DNA of 64,000 nt from Roseovarius sp. MMSF_3281 (lineage in GTDB: Bacteria > Pseudomonadota > Alphaproteobacteria > Rhodobacterales > Rhodobacteraceae). The notes under the pieces were generated by a model that saw only the letters and a program-made list of their open reading frames with translations, ran no database searches and was not told the DNA's origin. Positions 17,650 to 27,412 of the stretch are shown here, piece by piece (position 1 is the first letter of the stretch; every line of letters starts with the position of its first letter). The translations under genes were made by a program, and so were the position numbers. The stretch spans positions 25,879-89,878 of the forward strand of contig NZ_JASHIM010000019.1 of NCBI RefSeq assembly GCF_030733685.1, read 5' to 3'.

Positions 17650-18338
17650 GCGCCCCCGATCCGTGTGGCCACACGGCGGCTGATCACTTCCGACAGCAGA
17701 AGCGCCCCCATGGCGACGACAACCGAAACGGTTACCAGCTTCATGGCCGATCCCTCGCCGCCGGGAACCTGAAGGAAGGCATAGATCGCCGAGGGGATCG
17801 TGCGGGTCTGCCCGGGAATGTTGGAAACGAAAGTGATCGTCGCCCCGAACTCGCCCATGGCCTTGGCAAAGGCGAGGATCGCCCCCGCGATGATGCCGGG
17901 CAGTGTCATCGGCAGCGTCACCGTCAGGAAGACCCAGGCCGGTGACGCCCCAAGTGTCGATGACGCCTGTTCAAGTTTGGGGTCGACCGCCTCGATCGAC
18001 AGCCGGATCGCGCGCACCATCAACGGAAAGGCCATGATCCCCGCAGCGAGTGCCGCACCGGTCCAGCGGAAGGCGAACACAATACCGAACTCGGCAAGGA
18101 TACCGCCCACCGGCCCACGCGTCCCGAAGCCCAGCAGCAGCAGGTAGCCCGTCACCACCGGCGGCAGGATCAGCGGCAAATGCACGATTCCGTTCAGCAA
18201 TTGCTTGCCGGGAAAATCGAGGCGCGCAAGCGCATAGGCCGTGAGAATGCCCAGGGGCAGGCTTACCAACGTCGCCCAGAAGGAGACCTGGAGCGAGAGC
18301 GCGACAGCCCTCCATTCCTCGGGACCGAGCCAATCCAT
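17646..18338 (-). CDS. modB: Molybdate ABC transporter, permease
   Basis: A 230-residue inner-membrane protein with five to six helices. The cytoplasmic EAA loop (EQASSTLGASPAWVFLTVTL) matches the site that docks ModC. It lies between modA and modC with a 4-bp overlap to modC and a 6-bp gap from modA, so the three are cotranscribed. Confidence 0.95.
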   Translation of the reverse strand: MDWLGPEEWRAVALSLQVSFWATLVSLPLGILTAYALARLDFPGKQLLNGIVHLPLILPPVVTGYLLLLGFGTRGPVGGILAEFGIVFAFRWTGAALAAGIMAFPLMVRAIRLSIEAVDPKLEQASSTLGASPAWVFLTVTLPMTLPGIIAGAILAFAKAMGEFGATITFVSNIPGQTRTIPSAIYAFLQVPGGEGSAMKLVTVSVVVAMGALLLSEVISRRVATRIGGA

Positions 18339-18344
18339 CCCGGG

Positions 18345-19115
18345 CTATTGCGTCACGACCACGAAGCCCTGACGCTCGAAGGCCTCACGCGCCTGCGGCC
18401 CCTGCAGATAGTCGAGGAAGTCCGATTCAGCCGGGGTATCGCGGTTCGACAGATCGGCCGCGGGATAGACGATGGGCGGGTGGGTCTTGGCGGGGAAGGT
18501 GCCGATGACGGTCACGTCATCCTCGGCCATCGCATCCGTGGCATAGACGATCCCGTAGGGGGCCTCGCCGGTTGCCACGAAAGCGAGCGCCGCACGGACA
18601 TTGTCGGCCTGTGCCACCTGTGTTTCGACCTTGCCCCAGAGACCGAGGCTTTCCAGCGCCGCCTTTCCGTAAATACCTGCGGGCACCGAATCGACCAACG
18701 CCATGGCAAGCCGGTCACCGCCAAGCATCCCCGCAAGATCAATGTCGGCGCCGATTTCGACCGGCTCGGCCTCGGTGTCGGCTGCGATCAGCACGATGGA
18801 ATTGTTGAGAAGGTCGAACCGCGTGCCTTCTTCGACGAGGCCCTCGGCTTCGAGCGTGTCCATCCAGTCGGGGTTGGCCGAAATGAAGATATCTGCCGGC
18901 GCCCCCTGCTGGATCTGCCGGGCGAGTGCCGACGAGCCCGCGAGAGACACGACAAGGTCATGATCGGTGGCGGCCTCGAAGCGTTCTTCTATCTCGGCCA
19001 TGGCATTGGTCATACTGGCCGCAGCAAAGACCATGATCTCATCCGCCTGCGCCACGGCGGGGGCGGCGACGGTCACGGCGATTGATGCCGTACGCAGAAA
19101 GGCGGGCTTGGACAC
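18345..19115 (-). CDS. modA: Molybdate-binding periplasmic protein
   Basis: A 256-residue precursor with a signal peptide (cleavage after AVAQA). The mature start MVFAAASMTNAMAEI and the LAGSSALARQIQQGAPADIF segment are the molybdate/tungstate-binding loops of ModA. The GTG at 19115 was chosen as start: GGAG lies 8 bases upstream and the resulting signal peptide is normal, whereas the open frame up to 19181 would run through the Mo-box. It captures molybdate for ModBC. Confidence 0.94.
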   Translation of the reverse strand: MSKPAFLRTASIAVTVAAPAVAQADEIMVFAAASMTNAMAEIEERFEAATDHDLVVSLAGSSALARQIQQGAPADIFISANPDWMDTLEAEGLVEEGTRFDLLNNSIVLIAADTEAEPVEIGADIDLAGMLGGDRLAMALVDSVPAGIYGKAALESLGLWGKVETQVAQADNVRAALAFVATGEAPYGIVYATDAMAEDDVTVIGTFPAKTHPPIVYPAADLSNRDTPAESDFLDYLQGPQAREAFERQGFVVVTQ

Positions 19116-19135
19116 GGATGAAACTCCTGACAAGT

Positions 19136-19157
19136 GATATGTTTCGCAAAACATATC
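19136..19157. promoter_or_regulatory. Mo-box: ModE operator between modE and modA
   Basis: GATATGTTT at 19136-19144 and its exact complement AAACATATC at 19149-19157 flank CGCA. The 22-bp palindrome resembles the Mo-boxes known upstream of mod genes in Rhodobacter. It sits 20 bp before the modA GTG and after the modE stop, so it can repress modABC when molybdate is plentiful. Confidence 0.8.
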
Positions 19158-19184
19158 GCAAGGTGGCACTCGTCCTGTCAAGCG

Positions 19185-19565
19185 TTATTTCCCATCGGGA
19201 ATATCGCTTAGCAAGTCGCACAAAGCCGCAAGGCGCTTGGCCCCGCCTTCTGCCGCCTCTGTTTCGAAGGCCCGATATTGTGCCAGCACCTCATGCCCCA
19301 GTTCGGTAAGCACGGCCCCGCCGCCCCCCGGGCCGCCACGGGTGCTTTCGACCAGCGGCGCGCGGAACATCGTGTTCAAGGTACCGATCAATTCCCAGGC
19401 ACGCTTGTAACTCATGCCCATCTCGCGGCCAGCGGCGGCAATCGAACCGCAACGATCTATGCGTTCAAGCAGGTCTGCTTTGCCCGGTCCCATCATCTCG
19501 TCCTCGCCAAAGACGATCCGAATGCGCAGGCGTGGCTCCGAGGGGCGATGGGAATTGGCTGTCAT
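19185..19565 (-). CDS. modE: ModE-type molybdate-responsive regulator, DNA-binding domain only
   Basis: A 126-residue protein with the ModE winged helix (GSIAAAGREMGMSYKRAWEL, then the glycine-rich wing ESTRGGPGGGGAVLTELGHE). It lacks the C-terminal tandem Mop domains that bind molybdate in the full-length 260-residue ModE. Short forms of this kind are common in alphaproteobacteria and may sense molybdate through another partner. It is first in the modE-modABC cluster with a Mo-box just after its stop codon. Confidence 0.88.
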   Translation of the reverse strand: MTANSHRPSEPRLRIRIVFGEDEMMGPGKADLLERIDRCGSIAAAGREMGMSYKRAWELIGTLNTMFRAPLVESTRGGPGGGGAVLTELGHEVLAQYRAFETEAAEGGAKRLAALCDLLSDIPDGK

Positions 19566-19641
19566 GTCGAAGTAGTGCCTTTATCAGCCACGAGGATCAA
19601 GCAAGGCACAGCCCGGATATCGTAGGCATGCCACGTGCCAT

Positions 19642-20784
19642 TCACTCTATCCCGGATAACCGCCCGCGCACCAGTTCAACCCAGAACGCGGCCCCGATGG
19701 GCAGAAGGGCATCGTTGAAATCATAGTCGTTGCTGTGCAGGGGTTGGGCGTTTGGCCCGTCTTCGCCGTTACCCATCAGCAGGAAACAGGCGGGCACGGC
19801 GGCGGCGAAATGCGCGAAGTCTTCGGAAAAGCTCATGGGCGGGCGATCGGGCAGGGTTTCAAGGCCCATGGTGCGGGCGGTATTGATGACCGCCTTTGTC
19901 GGTTCGGGCGCGTTGATCGTTTCGATAAATTCGGTATTGAATGTCATCTCGGCGGTTATGCCGTGTGCTGTTGCGATGCCTTCGGTGATTTGACGCATGA
20001 AGCCTTCGATGGCTTCGCGATCCCCGGGGTCGCGGGCGCGCACATCGCCCTTGAGGGTTGCATGGCCCGGCAGCACGTTGCGTTGCCCGTCAGTGAGAAA
20101 TTCGGTCACCGAGACGACCGCCCCCGCACCGGGGGGCAGCTTACGCGAGACAATGGTTTGCAGCGCCTGCACCATCTCGGTGCCGATGGTGATGGCATCG
20201 CGCCCGGCCTGCGGCATGGAGGCATGGCCGCCCTGCCCCTGAACATGGATTTCAAACAGGCTTTCGCTGGAACAGATAAGCCCTTGGCGTGTCGAGACCT
20301 GCCCCAAGGGCGCGCCCGGCAGATTGTGGATGGCATAGACCTCATCCATCGGGAAACGCTCTAATACGCCCTTGTCAATCATGGCCCGGGCACCAAGGCC
20401 GTGTTCTTCGTTCGGTTGGAAGATAAAGATGACGGTGCCATCGAAGCCGGGATCCTTGGCAAGGGTTCGGGCCGCGCCAAGCAGCATGGTCATGTGCCCG
20501 TCATGGCCGCAGGCGTGCATCACGCCGGGGATTTGCGAGGGGTAGTTATGCTGGCTGGCTTCGTGGATCGGCAAAGCATCCATATCGGCCCGCAAGCCAA
20601 TGGCACGGTTGCCCTGACCCGCCCGCAGGATACCGACAACGCCAACACCTTCATGCACCTCAAGGCCCATATCGCGCAGGATTTGCGCAACACGCACCTT
20701 GGTGTGATGTTCCTCAAAGCCCAGTTCCGGGGCCTTGTGGAATTCACGCCGAAGCGTTGTCAGGTCATCAGCTTTGGGTGACAT
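19642..20784 (-). CDS. M20 family amidohydrolase (hippurate hydrolase-like)
   Basis: A 380-residue metal-dependent hydrolase of the M20D type that cleaves N-acyl amino acids. Metal ligands are seen in HACGHDGH (residues 90-97), the general base pair in PNEEHGLGA (about 130), and a later His in AIHNLPG. The insertion domain contains GQGGHASMPQAGRD, the dimerisation-lid histidine of the family. A good AGGAGG site precedes the ATG. It is probably independent of the mod genes. The upstream spacer carries a copy of a 32-bp repeat (20813-20844). Confidence 0.9.
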   Translation of the reverse strand: MSPKADDLTTLRREFHKAPELGFEEHHTKVRVAQILRDMGLEVHEGVGVVGILRAGQGNRAIGLRADMDALPIHEASQHNYPSQIPGVMHACGHDGHMTMLLGAARTLAKDPGFDGTVIFIFQPNEEHGLGARAMIDKGVLERFPMDEVYAIHNLPGAPLGQVSTRQGLICSSESLFEIHVQGQGGHASMPQAGRDAITIGTEMVQALQTIVSRKLPPGAGAVVSVTEFLTDGQRNVLPGHATLKGDVRARDPGDREAIEGFMRQITEGIATAHGITAEMTFNTEFIETINAPEPTKAVINTARTMGLETLPDRPPMSFSEDFAHFAAAVPACFLLMGNGEDGPNAQPLHSNDYDFNDALLPIGAAFWVELVRGRLSGIE

Positions 20785-20812
20785 CGGAGCCTCCTGTCGG
20801 GTTGGCGACAGT

Positions 20813-20844
20813 TTAAAGCGTTTCGCGAAAAACCTGAATCACAG
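20813..20844 (+). repeat. 32-bp dispersed repeat, copy 1
   Basis: The 32 bases here, beginning TTAAAGCGTTTCGCGAAAAA, are identical to 27784-27815. This copy lies between the amidohydrolase start and the end of the flavin oxidoreductase gene. It seems to be a partial copy of the 120-bp element at 27783-27902; a related GCGTTTCGCG continues at 20844-20853. Confidence 0.9.
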
Positions 20845-20921
20845 CGTTTCGCGACATGCGGTCCCAAACCAAATCTTTGCACGCGCGCGCCCTGCCCTTG
20901 GGAAAACGGCGCCTGATGGTC

Positions 20922-21929
20922 TCAAGTCGCCGCATCCCTGTCCAGTCGTTCATTCAATATATCGGCCGCGATCTCGAACGAGCGGACCCGCGCGGCATGA
21001 TCGTGGATCATCCCGGTCACCATCAACTCGTCAGGCTGGAATCTGTCGATCAGCGTGCCGAGTTGTTGCCTGACGGTTGCGGCCGAGCCTGTGGCCGAAC
21101 ATGACAAGGCGTCCTGCACCTGCGCCATGACCGGCGCGGGGATTTCCTGCTCGATGTCATGGGTCGGGCGGGGCAGTTTGCCGGGCCGCCCCGACCTCAG
21201 CCGTGCGAAGGCAAGCAGTTGCGAGGTGCGCAAGAATTCCGCTTCGGCATCGCTGTCAGCGGCACAGACGCCTGCGGCCATCATGACATAGGGTTTCTCC
21301 AAGTGTTCCGATGGCTGGAAGGTGCGGCGGTAGACCTCCAACGCCTGTTCCAGCATGGCCGGCGCGAAATGCGAGGCGAAAGCGTAAGGCAACCCCAGGT
21401 AGGCGGCCAGTTGCGCGCCATAAAGGCTGGACCCGAGAATCCAGACCGGGACATGAGTGCCGGTACCGGGAATGGCGCGCACGGGTGACGCGCCGGTGTC
21501 TTCGCCAAGATAGTCGATCAATTCCTGCACGTCCTGGGGAAAGCTGTCTTCGGGGGCCATGTGACGGCGCAGCGCCCGTGCGGTGGCCATGTCGGTGCCG
21601 GGCGCGCGGCCCAGCCCGAGGTCGATCCGGCCCGGATAAAGCGTTGCCAAGGTGCCGAACTGTTCCGCGACGACAAGCGGCGCATGGTTGGGCAGCATGA
21701 TACCCCCGGCCCCGATCCGCATGGTTTTGGTCGCCCCGGCCACATGGCCAATCATCACGGCGGTGGCCGCGCTGGCGATACCCGGCATATTGTGGTGCTC
21801 GGCCAGCCAGTAACGGTGATAGCCGAACCGCTCGGCGGCGCGGGCAAGGTCGACCGTTCCCTCAAGGGCATCGGCTGTGGTCTTTCCCTCGGAAACGGGG
21901 GCGAGATCAAGAAGTGAAAAGTGCTGCAT
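20922..21929 (-). CDS. Luciferase-like (LLM class) flavin-dependent oxidoreductase
   Basis: A 335-residue protein of the bacterial-luciferase-like monooxygenase fold. The N-terminus [18 protein letters not shown] and the active-site stretch [20 protein letters not shown] are typical of the MsnO8/YhbW subgroup, as are [25 protein letters not shown] flavin contacts. It would use FMNH2 and O2 on an unknown substrate. AAAGGAGG precedes the ATG at good spacing. It is monocistronic or the lead of a short operon with the downstream amidohydrolase (137-bp gap). Confidence 0.9.
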   Translation of the reverse strand: MQHFSLLDLAPVSEGKTTADALEGTVDLARAAERFGYHRYWLAEHHNMPGIASAATAVMIGHVAGATKTMRIGAGGIMLPNHAPLVVAEQFGTLATLYPGRIDLGLGRAPGTDMATARALRRHMAPEDSFPQDVQELIDYLGEDTGASPVRAIPGTGTHVPVWILGSSLYGAQLAAYLGLPYAFASHFAPAMLEQALEVYRRTFQPSEHLEKPYVMMAAGVCAADSDAEAEFLRTSQLLAFARLRSGRPGKLPRPTHDIEQEIPAPVMAQVQDALSCSATGSAATVRQQLGTLIDRFQPDELMVTGMIHDHAARVRSFEIAADILNERLDRDAAT

Positions 21930-22760
21930 TGCGGCCTCCTTTGGGACACAGCTAATCGCCGCGCACGGCTAAGCCAAGGCCATGCGGTTCGGTTTACCTG
22001 TTGGGCCGGTCACGGGATTGTTCCGTTCCCTTGACTTGGCCTGTGGATCGGCATGTGTAATTGGCCTCATTGGGTGTGTTACGAGCGAGTAAAATTGACC
22101 CATCTGCCAGGTTAAACTCCGCGCAGAATAGCGCGGCGGAAAGAGCAGGTGGTATTGATGGAAAGTGTATCGCAGATCCGACTTTGGATTTTGCAGGAGG
22201 ATTGCAGCATCTGGCCGGTGGCGCGGGCTACACGTCATACCGCTTCGCGCAGAACAAGCGACGCAGAAAAACATAAACCTTGCGCGAACAAAGCCCCCAA
22301 ACGGACCTCGCTATATGAGGGCCGCCCGCCCGGAGGATGCGGTTGTTCGCAGGTTCTCTCGAGCCGGTGGTGTTCACCTGCTATTCCGCAGCACGTGGCA
22401 TGCCTCTGGTCAAGGCTACGCGCACTGCCTCGGCGCGGGATCACGGGGGGCGGTTTCTGTGCCGTGATGTCTTTCCTGTGTGGTGAAATTCAAAGTCAAA
22501 GGAGCGCTGTTTCTTGGGCACTTTCACCAAGTGATCCTACCAGGTTTGGGTTCACCACGTTCATTGAACCAAAGAGCGCTGTCTACCTTTCAGAAATTCG
22601 ATACTCATGGCGCTTTGGCAGCACGGGTGACGACAGTTATACTACTTCTTAGTTCAAGCCTGCATGCAGTACTTGAAAATGCCGCCCACGAGAATGCAGG
22701 CGATCATGTCATCGCCACAATCTACAAAAGGCATTCAGGCAGCGTAGGTTATTACGCTCG
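21930..22760. other. Gene-free accessory spacer
   Basis: About 830 bases with no supported gene. Several open frames of 70-170 codons exist on both strands but lack recognisable domains. The stretch AAAATTGACCCATCTGCCAGG near 22091 resembles terminal sequences of IS21-type elements, and the following ATG at 22159 could start a decayed transposase, but the match is too weak to call. The composition is lower in GC than the neighbouring core genes. Confidence 0.5.
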
Positions 22761-23492
22761 TCAATGATTGAGAATCTTCGATAAGAAATCCCGTGCGCGC
22801 TCGCTGGTTGGGTTTTCGTAGAATTCTTGCGTAGGGCGATCTTCTACGATCGCTCCTTGATCCATGAAAACCACGCGATCAGCAACCTTGCGGGCAAAAC
22901 CCATCTCGTGGGTCACTACCATCATGGTCATTCCGTCCTCTCGGGCAAGTTCGACCATTACGTCGAGCACTTCCTTAATCATTTCTGGATCGAGTGCCGA
23001 GGTCGGTTCATCGAAAAGCATCGCTATCGGATCCATGGCGAGCGAGCGCGCAATCGCGACGCGTTGTTGCTGACCACCTGATAGCTGACCTGGGTATTTG
23101 GAGATATGATCAATCATTCCAACTCGGGTCAGAAGTGTTTCTGTCCTAGCCTCGGCCTCAGACCTGGACCTGCCAAGCACCTTTTCCTGAGCGAGACAGA
23201 GATTGTCGCAAACACTCATGTGCGGATAGAGTTCGAAATGTTGGAAAACCATGCCAATCTTGGCACGCAACGCCGTCAGCTTTGCGCTTTTCGCGGTGAC
23301 TTCTGCCTCGTCAACGACGATCCGGCCTTCTTGAACTGTTTCAAGGCCATTTACGCATTTTATCAATGTAGATTTACCCGAGCCAGAAGGACCGCAAACA
23401 ACGACGACTTCGCCCTTTTCTACTTTTGTCGTGCAGTCGGTAAGGACCTGGAAGTCACCATACCACTTGCTTACATTTTCCAATTCGATCAT
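22761..23492 (-). CDS. gltL: Polar amino acid ABC transporter, ATP-binding protein (GltL/GlnQ-like)
   Basis: A 243-residue ATPase. The Walker [10 protein letters not shown] is at residues 34-42, the signature [15 protein letters not shown] and the Walker [13 protein letters not shown] follow. The length and the C-terminal [11 protein letters not shown] are typical of the polar amino acid uptake family. Its ATG overlaps the stop of the upstream permease (ATGA at 23492-23489), so translation is coupled. It energises import by the two permeases. Confidence 0.93.
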   Translation of the reverse strand: MIELENVSKWYGDFQVLTDCTTKVEKGEVVVVCGPSGSGKSTLIKCVNGLETVQEGRIVVDEAEVTAKSAKLTALRAKIGMVFQHFELYPHMSVCDNLCLAQEKVLGRSRSEAEARTETLLTRVGMIDHISKYPGQLSGGQQQRVAIARSLAMDPIAMLFDEPTSALDPEMIKEVLDVMVELAREDGMTMMVVTHEMGFARKVADRVVFMDQGAIVEDRPTQEFYENPTSERARDFLSKILNH

Positions 23493-24145
23493 GTCGCCAT
23501 CCGTGTTTGAAGCCTGCGCACAAAAAGCGATCCGGCAAAGCAGATCACAAAATAGACGAGCGCGGCAAAGAGATACATTTCCACCAAGCGGCCCTCGGTC
23601 CGGGCCACGATTGAAGAGGCTGTCATTAAGTCTCGCAACGACACGACGAAAACCAACGACGTGTCCTGAAACAAGATGATGCCTTGCGTCACCAGTATGG
23701 GGATCATGTTACGGAACGCCTGAGGCAAAACAATAAACCGTTGTATTTGCCAGTAGCCAAGTCCAGTAGCCTTGCCTGCATGAACCTGGCCCTTTGCAAC
23801 GCTTTGAATACCGGCCCGCATGATTTCTGAATAGTAGGCAGCTTCAAACATGACAAAGGCAATCAGCGCCGAGTAAAAGCCACCGATCGGACGTCCTAGT
23901 GCCAGCGGGACCAAGAAGTAGAACCAAAAAATCACAAGGATCAGCGGAACGGCCCTGATCAAGTTGACATAGCCCGCGGCAAAGAGTGCCAGCGGCGCGA
24001 TACCAGACAGTCTCGCCAAGGCCAGAAGTGTGCCGAGAACAAGACCACCGATAATGGCGAGAAAGGTCAGGAGAAGACTTAACTGCAAACCATCCCAAAG
24101 AAAGGGCAACGAGTCGATAATAACGCTGAAATCAAAATCGCCCAT
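23489..24145 (-). CDS. gltK: Polar amino acid ABC transporter, permease (GltK-like)
   Basis: A 218-residue inner-membrane protein of the His/Glu/Gln permease family. The EAA loop [20 protein letters not shown] is the ATPase contact. The start at 24145 (MGDFDFSVI) is preferred to the longer frame because AGGAGAG lies just upstream on the minus strand. It lies between gltJ and gltL with practically no gap. Confidence 0.92.
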   Translation of the reverse strand: MGDFDFSVIIDSLPFLWDGLQLSLLLTFLAIIGGLVLGTLLALARLSGIAPLALFAAGYVNLIRAVPLILVIFWFYFLVPLALGRPIGGFYSALIAFVMFEAAYYSEIMRAGIQSVAKGQVHAGKATGLGYWQIQRFIVLPQAFRNMIPILVTQGIILFQDTSLVFVVSLRDLMTASSIVARTEGRLVEMYLFAALVYFVICFAGSLFVRRLQTRMAT

Positions 24146-24146
24146 T

Positions 24147-24866
24147 TCAGCTCTCCTTGCCTGAGTAACCGGGAATACGCGTCTGGCGTTCAAGCAGGCT
24201 CATGATGACCGTCGCACAAAGTGCAATAAGTACATAGATCACTGTCGCTGCGGTGTAGGCTTCAAAACTTTGGAACGTATATTCAGCGATCTGCTGGCTC
24301 TGCGCTGTTAGCTCCAAAAGTCCAATTGTCAGAGCCAAAGAGGAATTCTTGAAAACAGTCAGGAATTCCGAGGTCATCGGTGGCACGATCAGGCGAAAGG
24401 AAATAGGAAGTAGGATATAGCGGTAAACCTGAGCGATGCTCATACCTTGAGAAATGGCGGCAGAACGCAGCCCTTGCGGCACTGTCTCAATACCGGCCCG
24501 AACCTGCTCGGCCACACGGCTTGCCGTGTAAAGACCCAAGGCCACAACTGCCGTGACGAATTCCGGTTGAGGCATCTCGCGTTTCATCCAACGGCCCGCG
24601 TCCTCTGGAACCATCTCTGGAACGGCAAAATACCAGATGAACATCTGCACGAGCAGTGGGATATTGCGGAACAGTTCGACGTAGGCGGTGCAAATTTTAC
24701 TTAAGAACTTGTTAGGAAGCGTGCGGCCCACTCCGATAAGCGAGCCCACCACAAGAGCGATCACCCACGCGCATAATGCGACCGAAATGGTCCATCCCAG
24801 TCCAGAGATCAACCAGCCGAAATATTCCGGCTCAAAGAGGACGCTCCAGTTCCAGTTATAGTTCAT
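24147..24866 (-). CDS. gltJ: Polar amino acid ABC transporter, permease (GltJ-like)
   Basis: A 239-residue inner-membrane permease with N-terminal MNYNWNWSVLFEPEYFGWLI, a start typical of the GltJ subgroup. The cytoplasmic loop RSAAISQGMSIAQVYRYILL matches the EAA motif. It forms the heterodimeric channel with the following permease. Confidence 0.92.
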   Translation of the reverse strand: MNYNWNWSVLFEPEYFGWLISGLGWTISVALCAWVIALVVGSLIGVGRTLPNKFLSKICTAYVELFRNIPLLVQMFIWYFAVPEMVPEDAGRWMKREMPQPEFVTAVVALGLYTASRVAEQVRAGIETVPQGLRSAAISQGMSIAQVYRYILLPISFRLIVPPMTSEFLTVFKNSSLALTIGLLELTAQSQQIAEYTFQSFEAYTAATVIYVLIALCATVIMSLLERQTRIPGYSGKES

Positions 24867-24923
24867 TTTGAGATGCTCTCTTGGGAAATGCGACCCGCCC
24901 TCACACGGGCGGGCCGAAGGAAC

Positions 24924-25799
24924 TTATTCGGGCAGAGCGCCAAGCTGGAACGCCGCTTTAAGAAGCGGATCAGCGGGAACACCAAGCGGGTCAAACCATT
25001 TGGCATAGATTTCGTCGATTTCGCCGGAACGGAAAACATTGGCCAAAGCTGTTTTGCCGACCAGCTCGAAAGCACTGTCGTTGCGTGGCACCATCAGCGC
25101 GTAGGGGTCAAACGACAAGAACTCTCCGACGACAGCGAAATCCTCTGGTGTTTTCGATTTCGCAATCAAGCCGTGAAGCAAGATGTGGTCAGTTGAGTAA
25201 GCATCGACCCGATCAGTTTCGAGCGACAGCATCCCTTCTGCATGATCTCGCACAGGCAGGATTTTCACATCCAGGTCCAAATCCTCGACCGCCGCCTTGA
25301 TGGCGCGTTCATTTGTTGTGCCCTGCGCGAGCGCAATCGCCTTACCGTCCAGGTCAGACACTGAAGAGATGCCAGAATCTTTGCGAGTCAGGATTTTCGT
25401 GCCCGTCACGAAGGTGGTGGGCAAATACTCTACCTGTTGCTGCCTGGTGAGGTTGTTCGTCGTAGAGCCGCATTCCAAATCGATGGTGCCATTGGCCATG
25501 AGCGCAATACGTGTCTTCGGATTGACCGGGACGTAACGGATGTCGATTTCTTTGCCGATTGTTTTCTCGACCTCTTCCACGACCTTCATGCACAGGTCGA
25601 TGGAGTATCCCACGGGCTCCTGATTATCGTTCAGATAGGCAAACGGAACTGAGCTTTCGCGATGGCCGATAACGATTTCACCGGCTTCAGAAATTTTCGC
25701 AAGCGTTCCGGTAAGCTCCTGCGCATGCAGCGCCGCTGGTGACAGGCCTATGGCAAGAACCGCCGAGGCCAAAATACGTTTGGTTGATTTTAGTAGCAT
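24924..25799 (-). CDS. gltI: Glutamate/aspartate-type periplasmic binding protein (GltI-like)
   Basis: A 291-residue precursor with a signal peptide cleaved after LHA near residue 26. The SBP_bac_3 fold is shown by the ELTGTLAKISEAGEIVIGHR start and the VPVNPKTRIALMANGTIDLE and CGSTTNNLTRQQQVEYLPT segments, which are characteristic of glutamate/aspartate-binding GltI. GGGAG precedes the ATG. It is first in the operon gltI-J-K-L and divergent from a LysR gene 400 bp away. Glutamate/aspartate specificity is inferred from similarity of these segments. Confidence 0.9.
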   Translation of the reverse strand: MLLKSTKRILASAVLAIGLSPAALHAQELTGTLAKISEAGEIVIGHRESSVPFAYLNDNQEPVGYSIDLCMKVVEEVEKTIGKEIDIRYVPVNPKTRIALMANGTIDLECGSTTNNLTRQQQVEYLPTTFVTGTKILTRKDSGISSVSDLDGKAIALAQGTTNERAIKAAVEDLDLDVKILPVRDHAEGMLSLETDRVDAYSTDHILLHGLIAKSKTPEDFAVVGEFLSFDPYALMVPRNDSAFELVGKTALANVFRSGEIDEIYAKWFDPLGVPADPLLKAAFQLGALPE

Positions 25800-26202
25800 G
25801 GATTTTTACTCCCTGTTGTGTTGGATGATTATTATGATTGCTATCCGAAGATTGTCTAACGCCGCGTGAGACACGTAACGCTTAGGCAAAGGCAGAATAG
25901 CGCCGAAAGGTAGACTTTTGCCTGGATGAGCGGCTCAGTGATTCACTCGCGCTTGGCATGGGATATCCCTTCCAAGCTCAACCTGCTGACCGTAGCAAAA
26001 AGACGCTGAACGCTCATGCGGCCGGGGCCAAGCGGATGATACGCTCCATTCAACCATTTTGATGTTTCGGACCACACGGCTGGCCTCATTCGTCTCGTCC
26101 TCGCTCAAAGTTCTGTTCAGATTAACTGCAGAAACATCTCCTTGAACAATGTTAAATTTTTAGTCTACTCATACTATTTGTATGGCTAGCCCGGGATGAT
26201 CC
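25800..26202. promoter_or_regulatory. Divergent intergenic region between gltI-like and LysR genes
   Basis: About 400 bases, AT-rich near both genes. It must hold both promoters. No clear operator palindrome or extra gene was identified. Confidence 0.5.
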
Positions 26203-27075
26203 ATGGATCTAAACCTTATTGACGATGTGATCGTCCTCCTTGAAGAGGGCAACTTAAGTCGCGCAGCTCGTCGCAGAAACATCACGCAGCCAGCATTCTC
26301 TCGCCGAATTCAAAGTTTCGAAGCATGGCTCGGGCGCACGATAATCACGCGCACTCCCAACAGGATCGAAATAGAACCAGCTCTTCTTGCCAATAAAGAA
26401 GAGATGCAGGCACTTGCCTTTCACATCCAGGCGCTACGGCGTCAAATTTCCGAATACGACCCGAGCCGCACCACCGTCACCGTAGCCGCGCAACATTCCC
26501 TTATCGCCTCGACTCTTGCCGATTTCGTGACCACTGCGCAGGAACATTTCCCACTATCATCGTTTCGTGTTCAAGCGGCAAACCAGAACGATTGCATTTC
26601 GCTTTTTCTTACTGGTGAGGCATCGCTGTTGATCTGCTACGAAAAAGAGAGCGGCTTTGATATGCCCTTCGACTCGAGTGTCATTCGCGCGGTGTGGGGG
26701 CAGGACCAACTTGTGCCCGTCGTCGGTGGCCCTTTGCGCTTCTCACTGCGCTTTGGCAACAAGGCCCCAGTGGACACACCTGTCATACAGTATCCGCCCC
26801 AGAGTTTTTTCGGCGAACTCCTGTCAGAAAGAAACGCGAAACCAGTATCCAAGAAGCATAGCATTGTGGAGAGCGCCTTTTCGGTTGGGATCAAGGAGCT
26901 TGCACTTGCTGGCGTGGGAACGGCCTGGCTTCCAATGAGCATGATTCACACAGAGGTCCAAAACGGAAGTTTGATCATCTGCGACAACGAGGCTGAGACG
27001 GTCCCACTGCTGATTACGCTTTATGCTCGTCCCTCGGATGAACCAGCAGCCCGCCTTTGCAGGCTGGTCGATTGA
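26203..27075 (+). CDS. LysR family transcriptional regulator
   Basis: A 290-residue protein. The helix-turn-helix at residues about 4-60 includes GNLSRAARRRNITQPAFSRR, a strong LysR recognition pair. The effector domain contains the TVAAQHSLIASTLADFV start of the binding fold. It is divergent from the gltIJKL-like operon, which is its likely target. The sequence is less GC-rich than nearby core genes. Confidence 0.9.
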   Translation: MDLNLIDDVIVLLEEGNLSRAARRRNITQPAFSRRIQSFEAWLGRTIITRTPNRIEIEPALLANKEEMQALAFHIQALRRQISEYDPSRTTVTVAAQHSLIASTLADFVTTAQEHFPLSSFRVQAANQNDCISLFLTGEASLLICYEKESGFDMPFDSSVIRAVWGQDQLVPVVGGPLRFSLRFGNKAPVDTPVIQYPPQSFFGELLSERNAKPVSKKHSIVESAFSVGIKELALAGVGTAWLPMSMIHTEVQNGSLIICDNEAETVPLLITLYARPSDEPAARLCRLVD

Positions 27076-27164
27076 GTCATCGCCCTCACGGCGCCACTGC
27101 GGCGCAACGCGTAATGCGGAAACCTCAACCAGAACAGGGTATTCCTCGGCACACGCTTAATGGG

Positions 27165-27412
27165 CCTTTCGCGTTTTCGTGCTGCCTCAAGTGCTGGTTT
27201 TGGCCACTATCCGTTCGAATGCGATCAGGCATTTCCAACCCAACGCTGAGTGCCTGCGGCGTGGATTGTGGAAGCCGTTGATGTACTGGAAGGTTGTCAA
27301 GCTCAGCATCTCGGCACATGAGCCCCGACCTACACCATACCAACTCTGCCTTGATCGTTTTGAAGAATGTCTCGATGGCGAAGTTATCGTAGCAGTTGCC
27401 TTTTCCGCTCAT
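27165..27412 (-). pseudogene. IS3-family transposase (OrfB) 3' fragment, frameshifted
   Basis: The minus-strand reading from 27412 gives [20 protein letters not shown] followed by KAELVW, the conserved C-terminal region around the last catalytic Glu of IS3-family integrases (normally [23 protein letters not shown]). About 35 codons later the frame shifts: the expected YINGF-NPRRRHSALG continuation is in another frame (near 27240-27300). The 5' two-thirds are absent. It is a dead remnant. Confidence 0.85.

Noticed and set aside
22149..22652. 167-codon frame in the spacer after the flavin oxidoreductase
   Set aside because: The Cys/Trp/Arg-rich protein has no motif; composition suggests non-coding DNA.
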